Shown in pieces: positions 7,863 to 15,286 of a stretch of DNA of 21,677 nucleotides. Position 1 is the first letter of the stretch, and every line of letters begins with the position of its first letter. The translations under genes and the position numbers were made by a program. This DNA comes from a virus. Location: the IMG/VR virus record IMGVR_UViG_3300028030_000145, positions 1-21,677 of that record. One strand, written 5' to 3'. Under the pieces are notes generated by a model. It did no database searches. It saw nothing but the letters and a program-made list of their open reading frames with translations, and was not told where the DNA came from.

Positions 7863-10800
7863 TGGGCGACACTAAGATCCCATTCCCCACGGGCGGCCTG
7901 AACGATAACTGGGCGCAGTCAACCCAGCCATCGGACACAACGCCCGACTCGCGCAACATGCGCAGTGTGGACGACACGACGGGGCGCACGCGGGGAGCCA
8001 AACGCTCGGGGATGTCGAAGCACTTCGATGACCTCGCGGCTGCGGCTCCGGTTCGATTCGCTACCACCATCGTCTACGACAACAAGACGATCACTTACGA
8101 GGCGCTCGAGGGCGAGCTTGACTCGTTTGGTGCTGGCCTCGAGAAACTGAGCGAGGTCTGGGCCGAGAAGACGAAGCCGAACCTCGATGCCAAGAACGTG
8201 GATACCGACTTCGCGGGCAACGTCTTCACGCTGTCGGGCGCTACGGTCGAAAAGCACAACCCGGACGGGCTCCTCCTGTGGTCATTCGCCATCCCGCTAG
8301 AAGTCCCTACGCACGTCCTGGGGCCTCTCGTTGTGGCGGATGACCTTGGAGTCTATGTTGCGGTCGAAAGCGGGTCAGGCGGCTCCAAGGGCGCTGCTGT
8401 GTACCGCATCGGTCAGAGCCCCGTGGCGAACTCCAACGACACCGAGCCGGTCCTTGATTGGACCTGGACCACGAACCGGTGGAACCGTGAACTGCGTGTG
8501 GTCAACGGGCTGCTCTACATCCTGGAGCAAGACGACGAGCAACACGCTTCGGTGGTTGAGTCGCTAACGAACGTGCAGGCAGCGATCCCGCTCCTCGCGT
8601 CTGCCGTGTCGGTGCCGTACCCCTCGACGTGCATGGTGGTTAAGGGCGATGGCGCTGTGGTCACGGGCCACCCGTACCAGCTCGACCGCGATAGCCTTCT
8701 CAAGTATCCCGGCGTGGGCATTCCGCTTGAAGCGTGGACTCCCGAGGACGCCCCGGAAGGCTCGTTCGAGGTGTGGGCAGACCTTCGAGCGGAGGATATC
8801 GGTCTGGATGACGGCGAAAGCGTGTTTTCGTGGCTCGACAGGAGCGGTAACGGGCGGCACTTGTACCAGGGCAGCCAGCCCAACGGCGACAAGGTTGCTA
8901 TCGAGGCCCCAACTTTCAGGGCCAAGGGCAGCACGGGGCAGCCAAGCGTTGAGTTCGACGGCACGCAAGGGCTCTTCTCGGTTGCTGGTGGCGGGACCTA
9001 CGCTCAGAGCGATGCGTGCAAGAGCCTGATCCCGAACCACGGGGACGGCGCGTTCTGCGTGATGATCCTCTGCAGGCCCGCAACCTCGAAGGCTTCTGAC
9101 GAAGTGAACGATGTCGGGGCCGATGTCGACTCGCCGCGCTGGCTCTTCGACCAGTTGCACCACTCGCACTTCGAGGGCAGCGGCGCGGGCGCAGCTAACT
9201 TCGATCAGGACTACACCGAGGCGCACCGCTCGAGCCTGATCGTGAACTCGAAGGGCATGACAGGTTCGGGCGAGCACTACACGTGGTCGGGCAAAGATGA
9301 CGTGAAGCACGGTATCCACTCGCCGGGCTACGTCCGTGCGCTGACTTCTTCGTCTGGGTACAACCTCACGGGCTCGGACGCCACGGGTTCAACGGACGCG
9401 GCGTTCATGCCTGCGAACCGAGGGGCAGCGTGGGCAGCTTGGCCGAAAGAGGCGCAGTTTGATGATGCGACTGCCGACTCCCCAGGCGAAGGGCTCACGG
9501 TCCTGACGTTTATGAACGGTGGCGGGCTCGATGAGTGCGAGGAGATTGCTGGGTCCTACGACTCCACGCTCTTCCACTTCACGATGGATGATCCCGACCA
9601 GCTCAACCGACTGCAAGCGAACGCGGCGGTGACGCTGTGGATCAACGGGCAGTCGTCGGCGGGCACTTACGTTCATGGGTCCGGCGTGATTACGACTGCC
9701 GGATTCGCGCCACCACTCGCGTCAGGTTCCTACACGGGGCATGTCGTGCTCCCACGCAACGACATGACGCGCTCGATGCTTCGTGCTGCCGGCGTCACCT
9801 CTGACCGCTGGGAGGCACTCCCCATGTCCTACGCGGGCGCTGACGGGCTCCTCGCTCCTGACGCGGTGTTCAATAAGAACGTGACGGCGAATGTGACCGG
9901 CGTTGGCTACCCGATGGCTGATGGGACGCTCAAGGGCTTCAAGGGCGAGATCATGCAGATCCTCGTCCTGGGTCGCCGCAAGCCAAATTCGGATCGCGTG
10001 GACCTCGGCGGCACGCTCTACCACGAGTGGCCCACGGTGGTCGAGCATCCGCTCTGGGCAGCGAACCAGCGCACGGGTGAGGCTGCGGACCCGGCCTATG
10101 CCTCAACCTCGACGAACCTCGACTCGACGATCTTGGAGAAGCTCGAGGGCTGGATGGTTCACCGGCACGGGGTCGCGAAGAAACTACAGGCGCTCGCCGA
10201 CACATACCCGCACCCGCACTATCCGGCGACAACGGTACAGACCTTCGACATCCCGCTGGTGTCGCTGATCGACGAGTCGGGCCAGGCGTGGCTTCCCCGC
10301 AAGCGGTTCGATGAGGCTATGGTTATCAAGCACGACGCATCTGGGAAGATGATCTGGTGCCTACTCGCGGACACGGGCTCGGGCTACGGCGACATCTTCT
10401 CGGAAGACCTCAACGGAAACCCAGGAGTGCTGGGCGTGTCCAATGCTCGTTGCACAGGCGGCTTGGCTCTCGGCCTTGACGGCGCGATCTACGTTGCTGG
10501 GCCAGGCTCGGGAACGAACAATGAAGAGTTCGCTTTCGGCGTCATCTACGACCTGACCGACGACGACCAAGACTTGCCGCTGAGAAGTGTTGGCTGGTGG
10601 TACATCTCCGGGACCGTTCCGCCCAACATGCTCAAGCTCGGCTATCAAGCCGACGTAACAATCCGCATCGTGTCCGATGAGTTCGGGAACCTATTTGCCC
10701 CGGTGCCGCCTGGTACCACCTACCTCGGAGCCGTAGCTCCTGACGCGATGCGGGCTTTCTCCAAGGACGGCGGATACCTCTTCCGCTTGACCACACTCGG

Positions 10801-10876
10801 CGGCGGCGGCTCTGCCCCGTACCAGAACGGCTACGCCGTTGCTCTCCCCCCGGTGAACCCGGACTACCACATCTAA
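7862..10876 (+). CDS. large tail protein with a LamG-type lectin-like domain
   Basis: The start is taken at ATG 7862, which overlaps the previous stop and follows a GAGGTGAAG site; the length is then 1004 residues. The first 50 residues (PTGGLNDNWAQSTQ, then a TPDSRNMR and GRTRGAKRSGMSKHF pattern) resemble tail-associated proteins of many uncultivated podoviruses. Residues about 60-300 contain strands such as GLLLWSFAIP and LLYILEQDDEQ that look like propeller blades. Residues about 304-723 have the hallmarks of a LamG/concanavalin-type jelly roll: FEVWADLRAEDIGLDDGESV, then WLDRSGNGRHLYQ (324 on), SVEFDGTQGLF (363 on), and a closing strand GEIMQILVLGRRKPNSDRVD. The rest returns to blade-like repeats (SGKMIWCLL, LGLDGAIYVAGPG, GGYLFRLTTLG). 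It is probably a tail component that binds host surface sugars. The exact role is uncertain. Confidence 0.65.
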   Translation: MGDTKIPFPTGGLNDNWAQSTQPSDTTPDSRNMRSVDDTTGRTRGAKRSGMSKHFDDLAAAAPVRFATTIVYDNKTITYEALEGELDSFGAGLEKLSEVWAEKTKPNLDAKNVDTDFAGNVFTLSGATVEKHNPDGLLLWSFAIPLEVPTHVLGPLVVADDLGVYVAVESGSGGSKGAAVYRIGQSPVANSNDTEPVLDWTWTTNRWNRELRVVNGLLYILEQDDEQHASVVESLTNVQAAIPLLASAVSVPYPSTCMVVKGDGAVVTGHPYQLDRDSLLKYPGVGIPLEAWTPEDAPEGSFEVWADLRAEDIGLDDGESVFSWLDRSGNGRHLYQGSQPNGDKVAIEAPTFRAKGSTGQPSVEFDGTQGLFSVAGGGTYAQSDACKSLIPNHGDGAFCVMILCRPATSKASDEVNDVGADVDSPRWLFDQLHHSHFEGSGAGAANFDQDYTEAHRSSLIVNSKGMTGSGEHYTWSGKDDVKHGIHSPGYVRALTSSSGYNLTGSDATGSTDAAFMPANRGAAWAAWPKEAQFDDATADSPGEGLTVLTFMNGGGLDECEEIAGSYDSTLFHFTMDDPDQLNRLQANAAVTLWINGQSSAGTYVHGSGVITTAGFAPPLASGSYTGHVVLPRNDMTRSMLRAAGVTSDRWEALPMSYAGADGLLAPDAVFNKNVTANVTGVGYPMADGTLKGFKGEIMQILVLGRRKPNSDRVDLGGTLYHEWPTVVEHPLWAANQRTGEAADPAYASTSTNLDSTILEKLEGWMVHRHGVAKKLQALADTYPHPHYPATTVQTFDIPLVSLIDESGQAWLPRKRFDEAMVIKHDASGKMIWCLLADTGSGYGDIFSEDLNGNPGVLGVSNARCTGGLALGLDGAIYVAGPGSGTNNEEFAFGVIYDLTDDDQDLPLRSVGWWYISGTVPPNMLKLGYQADVTIRIVSDEFGNLFAPVPPGTTYLGAVAPDAMRAFSKDGGYLFRLTTLGGGGSAPYQNGYAVALPPVNPDYHI

Positions 10877-10879
10877 GCC

Positions 10880-11338
10880 ATGACCGACAATCCAACCTAT
10901 CCGCCCACGGGCCTCGCGATTGCCGCCGATGACGTTCTTGGCGCACTCCATCAGATCATCAAGGTGGCCTATGGTGCTGACGGTTTCGTGACCTTAGTGG
11001 ACGAAGCCAATCCGTTCCCTGTGCGGCAGCGCCTCGATGACGTCACGGTATCCAAGGACTCGGGCCTCGACGCGAACGCTGCAACCGCTGGCACCGCGCT
11101 CGACCTCACCAACAAGCACCGCGTCGGCATGGTCGTTGACGGTGCCACGGGAACTCACGCCACGCACATCGTCACGCTCCAGGTGAGCGCCGACAACTCG
11201 GCGTGGCATAACACCTCGACGACGATCACGGGCGCGGGTGCGGCTCAGGCCGAGGTCTTCCATAAGTACGCTCGCGCCCTCGTGACAACTCTCGAAGGCG
11301 GCGCATCCACGATTGACATCACCCTCCAAGCCAAGTGA
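10880..11338 (+). CDS. small beta-rich structural protein
   Basis: 152 residues. The N-terminal segment LAIAADDVLGALHQIIKVAY, then GADG and NPFPVR, matches a pattern I know from many phage structural proteins (roughly 'IA-D-x-G-hhQxxKhxxGxDG ... NPLPV'). The C-terminal half has VTLQVSADNSAWHNTSTTIT and FHKYARALVTTLEGG, typical of small beta-sandwich domains found in phage tail or head-surface proteins. The ATG lies three bases after the previous stop with no clear ribosome binding site, and the gene ends in a GTGA overlap with the next one. It is probably a minor tail or decoration protein. The exact role is unknown. Confidence 0.55.
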   Translation: MTDNPTYPPTGLAIAADDVLGALHQIIKVAYGADGFVTLVDEANPFPVRQRLDDVTVSKDSGLDANAATAGTALDLTNKHRVGMVVDGATGTHATHIVTLQVSADNSAWHNTSTTITGAGAAQAEVFHKYARALVTTLEGGASTIDITLQAK

Positions 11339-12849
11339 CCCTCCTTCTCCTCCTCGGGGGCACAACCTCCACCAGCCTTGCCGCGAGCTTCGCGGGTGAC
11401 TTCACGTTCGACGGCGTGAAGCGCCCCGAGTTCGTGTACTTGGCGCTTGAGGGGACGGACAACCAGGGGACGCCGACAAAAGAGGGGGCGCTCGCTAAGT
11501 GGCGCACGGCTTCAGCGACCTCGGCAGCGAACAGCCAGGGGCGCTTGCGGCAACTCGTGAGCATCGTCGCGGGCAAGGTCTACGTCCAAGGGCTTGGCGT
11601 GTGGACCGAGTTCACGGACCCGGTTCTCTCGCCAGCAGCCGCGCACTACTGGGGCGTTGTCCACAGTCAGAAGCTCTACATGGGCGACGGGCTCACCTAC
11701 GTGGTATACGACCCCAAAGCGGGGACGCTGGAAGAGTGGCAGTCCGAGGGCTCAGGCTCCATCCCGGAGAAGTGTGCGCTTGCCACGGTCTACAACTCAC
11801 GCCTGATCCTCGCTCGTCCCGATGGGCAGAAGCAGAACTGGTACATGAGCGAGATCGAGAAGCCGGGCGACTTCGACTTCTTCCCGCCGACGATCACGGT
11901 GACGCAGGCCGTCGCGGGCAACAACGCCGAGGCGGGCAACTGCCCCGACATCATCAACACGATGATTCCCCACAACGACGACCTCCTCATCTTCGGGTGC
12001 GACTCGTCGATCTGGGTTCTTCGTGGCGATCCGCTCTCGGGTGGCCGGTTCGACCGCGTGAGCGACTCGACGGGCATGGCCTTCGGGAACTCGTGGTGCA
12101 AAGATCCCACGGGCATCATCTACTTCTTCGGGAGCAAGGGCGGCGTTTATCGCATGGCCCCCGGTGGTGTCCCTCAGTACCTCTCGGATGCGCGAGACGG
12201 ACAGAGCAAGAGCATCCAAACGCGGCTCACGGGGATCGACCTCGGCAAGTTCAAGATCGAAATGCAGTGGGACTTCGAGCGCCAAGGCTTGATCGTGGTG
12301 CAGATCCCCTACGACCTCACGGCGACGAGCGCGAGCCTCGCCTGGTTCTGGGACTCGAAGAACAATGCCTGGTGGGAAGACGACCTCGGGACTGTTGGGC
12401 TTCAACCTTACACCACGTTCGTGGCTGATGGAGACCTCCCAGGGGACCGGCGCGTGGTCTTCGGGTGCCAAGATGGCTACTTGCGCGAACTGGACTCAAC
12501 GGCCACCAGCGACGACGGGACGGCCATTGACGCCTACGTCACGATTGGGCCAATCTCAGCGGGATCCGGGGTTGACGCTGAAGTCATGGTGAACCGCATC
12601 AAGGCGGTGCTCGCGTCCGAGCTATTTGGATGCACCTATGAGGTGTACTCTTCTGACACGCCGGGCGACCTGGGCAACGTGGTGGCGAGCGGTGACTTCC
12701 CTCCCGGCCAGAGCCTTCGGATGCCTGTGCGCAAGCGCGGAGCCTACATCTGGATCAAGCTGCGCAACAAGGCCACGGGGCAGCGGTTCGCAGTTGAGGA
12801 GCTGATCGCCGACCTTGGCGCGGCTGGACTGCGGAGGCAGCGGGCATGA
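11335..12849 (+). CDS. tail nozzle-like beta-propeller protein
   Basis: 504 residues, starting at a GTG that overlaps the previous stop (GTGA). The body reads as a series of propeller blades: KVYVQGLGVWTEF, QKLYMGDGLTYVVYDP, NDDLLIFGCDSSIWVLRGDP, TGIIYFFGSKGGVYRMAPGG, LAWFWDSKNNAWWEDDLG and RRVVFGCQDGYLRELDS. This resembles the tail nozzle ('stabilisation', P22 gp10-like) proteins of podoviruses, which close the short tail and hold the DNA in. The last 100 residues form a separate beta domain (TIGPISAGSGVDAEVMVNRI and onward). The extreme N-terminus MTLLLLLGGTTSTSLAASFA is hydrophobic but has no positive residue, so it is not a convincing signal peptide. The family call is by pattern, not by alignment. 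Confidence 0.6.
   Translation: MTLLLLLGGTTSTSLAASFAGDFTFDGVKRPEFVYLALEGTDNQGTPTKEGALAKWRTASATSAANSQGRLRQLVSIVAGKVYVQGLGVWTEFTDPVLSPAAAHYWGVVHSQKLYMGDGLTYVVYDPKAGTLEEWQSEGSGSIPEKCALATVYNSRLILARPDGQKQNWYMSEIEKPGDFDFFPPTITVTQAVAGNNAEAGNCPDIINTMIPHNDDLLIFGCDSSIWVLRGDPLSGGRFDRVSDSTGMAFGNSWCKDPTGIIYFFGSKGGVYRMAPGGVPQYLSDARDGQSKSIQTRLTGIDLGKFKIEMQWDFERQGLIVVQIPYDLTATSASLAWFWDSKNNAWWEDDLGTVGLQPYTTFVADGDLPGDRRVVFGCQDGYLRELDSTATSDDGTAIDAYVTIGPISAGSGVDAEVMVNRIKAVLASELFGCTYEVYSSDTPGDLGNVVASGDFPPGQSLRMPVRKRGAYIWIKLRNKATGQRFAVEELIADLGAAGLRRQRA
12833..12837 (+). promoter_or_regulatory. ribosome binding site inside the nozzle gene
   Basis: GGAGG lies eight bases before the ATG at 12846 and is embedded in the last codons of the nozzle-like gene. 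It supports the overlapping start of the small coiled-coil gene. Confidence 0.55.
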
Positions 12850-13091
12850 AGCAACTCAGGCGGAAGCGCGTGAGCGGAGCGGCTCGAGCGATTGACTCGC
12901 AGCGTCTCAGGCGAGCGGACCCGGCGATCAAGGACCGGGACCTTGGGATGGGTCTCGAACTGGACAAAGACGGTCGGCTCTCTGTCGATGCGTCGAAACT
13001 AGGACTTGCCACGGCGGATAACGTTGCGGCGTTGGAGGCTAAGATAGCCACTCTGGAGGCCGTCTTGAAGGCGGAAGGATTTTTGACATGA
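12846..13091 (+). CDS. small basic protein with C-terminal coiled coil
   Basis: 81 residues. The first 30 are very basic (MKQLRRKRVSGAARAIDSQR). The segment LELDKDGRLSVDASKLGLAT looks like the short beta turn-strand unit common in phage fibre stems. The end, VAALEAKIATLEAVLKAEGF, is a clear short coiled coil with leucines in heptad spacing, likely to oligomerise. It overlaps both neighbours by four bases (ATGA at each end). It may be a small tail-fibre adaptor or a trimerisation element. No closer identification is possible. Confidence 0.6.
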   Translation: MKQLRRKRVSGAARAIDSQRLRRADPAIKDRDLGMGLELDKDGRLSVDASKLGLATADNVAALEAKIATLEAVLKAEGFLT

Positions 13092-13648
13092 GTTTCTTCA
13101 GTAAGCTATTGGACGGCGGGAAAGGCGAGGCCCAGGATAAGAACGAGGCAAACGCCGGGAAACTCTGGGACCTATTCGGAACCGAGAGCGCGTTCGGCAA
13201 GAGCCAACTTTTCAAAGGCTTGGCCGCGCTCGATACGGGCAAGACGAACGCGCTCGCCAACGCCTCGAAGTACGGAACGCAGGCCACGAACCAGATCCTT
13301 GCGGGGCAGAAGCAAACGGACGCCGCGAACACCGCGAGCCTTGCATCCAAGGGGCTTCTGAACACAACCGTTGGAGCGAACATGCAGGCGCAGACGCAGA
13401 GCGTGACGAACAACTCGCTCTCGACGCTTGGCGAGAAGCTTGGTCTGTTGAACGCGAACATCGAGACGGACTACGCGGCGAAGAAGAACGCTGGGCTTCA
13501 GACGCTCGCTCAGTACGCGATGGGTACAGTCGGAACGGCAAGCAGCATCACACCGCAGTACCAAGGTGGGCAGGGGCTCGCTGGTGGCATTGGTCAAGGT
13601 CTCGGAACGGCATTGGGCGCTTGGGCTGGTTCCAAGTTTGGGGGCTGA
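13088..13648 (+). CDS. probable internal virion (ejection) protein, small
   Basis: 186 residues after a good ribosome binding site (GGAAGGA about 9 bases upstream). The N-terminus MSFFSKLLDGG is amphipathic. The middle is rich in Ala, Asn, Gln and Thr and helical (NQILAGQKQTDAANTASLAS). The C-terminus GLAGGIGQGLGTALGAWAGS is a glycine-zipper-like hydrophobic segment able to sit in a membrane. Small Ala/Gly/Gln-rich proteins of this kind, placed after the tail genes, are typical of the podovirus proteins that leave the virion with the DNA and line a channel across the cell envelope (P22 gp7 or T7 gp14 type). Homology to a named family is not shown. Confidence 0.55.
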   Translation: MSFFSKLLDGGKGEAQDKNEANAGKLWDLFGTESAFGKSQLFKGLAALDTGKTNALANASKYGTQATNQILAGQKQTDAANTASLASKGLLNTTVGANMQAQTQSVTNNSLSTLGEKLGLLNANIETDYAAKKNAGLQTLAQYAMGTVGTASSITPQYQGGQGLAGGIGQGLGTALGAWAGSKFGG

Positions 13649-13651
13649 TCT

Positions 13652-15283
13652 ATGGGTTTGTTGATACAAACTGGAGGCGCGGCAGCGCAGTTCGGCGCGG
13701 GCCTGGGAGCAGGGATCGCGGGCGGGGTGCAAACCGGAATGGCCCAGGCTCGCGAGGACGAACTCCGTCAAGAGGAACTCGCGCGCCAACAAGCGGACGC
13801 TGACCAAGTGATCGCCGTGCTTGGCGACTCGATGGACCGCAAGTTCGAGAACGAGGCGGGCAAAGTCCCCGACACGGTTTCGATGCGCGACCGCTACGGA
13901 GACGAGACTCCTGGGATGAGCCCTGTCCGGTCGATGCTTGACGGGCAGATGGAGAACCCCGAGGACGCGAGGATCCGCAAGGCGCAGGCTCACTACGAGG
14001 CTCTGCTAGGCTCGATCTCGAACCCCGAGGCTGCGGCGATGCTTGCGCAGTCGGCTGACCAGAAGCTCCTCTCGATGCGTCAAGGGCGAGCCATGACCGT
14101 GCTTGAGAAGTCGCTTGAGTCGTCGGTGGCTTCTGGGCGACTCTCCGAAGACGAGGCTCGTGGGTACGCCGAGGCTCTCCAGTCTGGCAAGGACCCGATC
14201 TCAGTTCTCGACGCATGGCAGACCGACAGGGAACATCGGCTCAAGATCGAGAAGGCTGGGCGGCTGAAGCAGAAGAAGATCCTGAGCTTCGGTTCGATGG
14301 CCGAGAGCATGGCCGCGAAGGCTGAGGCTGAGAAGACTGGGCAGTACGGTCCGTGGTACAGCCAGCAAGCCGAGTTGATGCAGGAGTTCACCGACGAGCA
14401 GCAAGCCCGCTACGAGATGGACCCCGAGGGGTACGATGCCCAAGCGGCTGAACAGATCGCGAACAGCATCCGGTACGCGCCGAATCCGTGGATCGCGAAG
14501 CAACTGCGTGAGGAGAAGGCCGCAGCGACGATGGAACTCAAGCGTAACGAGGCCCTGTGGCGTGGCGCGAACGACCGCGTGGTTGCCGCAGCCAAAGCCC
14601 TCCAGGCGGCAGGCTCGAGTCTCGATCCGACGGCCCTGAAGGCTGCACAGGGCGAGATGGAGGCGGCGACGAAGAACGCGGAAGAAGTCTTCGCTGGTGG
14701 CGGTTCGGGCCAAGCGGCTCCGGTGGCTGACCCCGGCGTGGTTGATCCTGCAACGGGTGGAGGCGATGCCGAGAAGAGTCCTGAAGCGAAAGCGGTCGAG
14801 TACGCTCGCCGTGGGGCCTCGGGCCAAGAGGCTTGGGATAAAGCGAAGACGGTCGAAGAGGTTGATGCGATCACAGCCGAGAAGATTGCTCCCGCGTTGT
14901 CGGTGCTCGGGATCTCCATTGAACCTGGCGATCTAGCCGACTTCGGCGCAAAGGCTGATGAAGTGGTTGCTGCGGTCCAGGAACTTCGGACGACCAGCCC
15001 CGAAGCCGTTGACGAGATTGTTGGGCTCATCATGGCGTCAGTCCAGATGGGTGACTCGGCCCGAGAGGCCATTGCTGAACGAGAGGCGGCGAAGAAGGCC
15101 AAGGCCGACAAGCGCATGTCTCGCCGCAAGGAGCAGCATGCCGACATGCAAGCCGCTGAGGCCCGCGACAAGGACAAGCGCACGGCATACCAGCGGTCCC
15201 AGGACGAGAAGGGGCGCAAGGCCAACAAGAAGGCCACGAACTCCCGCAAGTCAGGCACCACGCAAATCCCACTTCCCGAGTAG
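13652..15283 (+). CDS. probable internal virion (ejection) protein, large
   Basis: 543 residues, starting three bases after the previous stop. It opens with a Gly/Ala hydrophobic segment, AAAQFGAGLGAGIAGGVQTG, then long charged helices rich in Ala, Glu, Gln and Lys for most of its length, broken by a Gly/Pro-rich linker near residues 348-375. The last 63 residues (about 481-543) are strongly basic (KKAKADKRMSRRKEQ, then RKANKKATNSRKSG) and could bind DNA. The glycine-zipper start resembles the hydrophobic C-terminal segment of the preceding protein. Position and character suggest a partner in the ejection apparatus. No lytic transglycosylase or peptidase motif is visible. Confidence 0.55.
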   Translation: MGLLIQTGGAAAQFGAGLGAGIAGGVQTGMAQAREDELRQEELARQQADADQVIAVLGDSMDRKFENEAGKVPDTVSMRDRYGDETPGMSPVRSMLDGQMENPEDARIRKAQAHYEALLGSISNPEAAAMLAQSADQKLLSMRQGRAMTVLEKSLESSVASGRLSEDEARGYAEALQSGKDPISVLDAWQTDREHRLKIEKAGRLKQKKILSFGSMAESMAAKAEAEKTGQYGPWYSQQAELMQEFTDEQQARYEMDPEGYDAQAAEQIANSIRYAPNPWIAKQLREEKAAATMELKRNEALWRGANDRVVAAAKALQAAGSSLDPTALKAAQGEMEAATKNAEEVFAGGGSGQAAPVADPGVVDPATGGGDAEKSPEAKAVEYARRGASGQEAWDKAKTVEEVDAITAEKIAPALSVLGISIEPGDLADFGAKADEVVAAVQELRTTSPEAVDEIVGLIMASVQMGDSAREAIAEREAAKKAKADKRMSRRKEQHADMQAAEARDKDKRTAYQRSQDEKGRKANKKATNSRKSGTTQIPLPE

Positions 15284-15286
15284 CCC

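Noticed and set aside
11335-11394. Signal peptide at the start of the nozzle-like protein
   Set aside because: The segment is hydrophobic (LLLLLGG) but has no positive residues before the core, and virion proteins assembled in the cytoplasm are not expected to be secreted.
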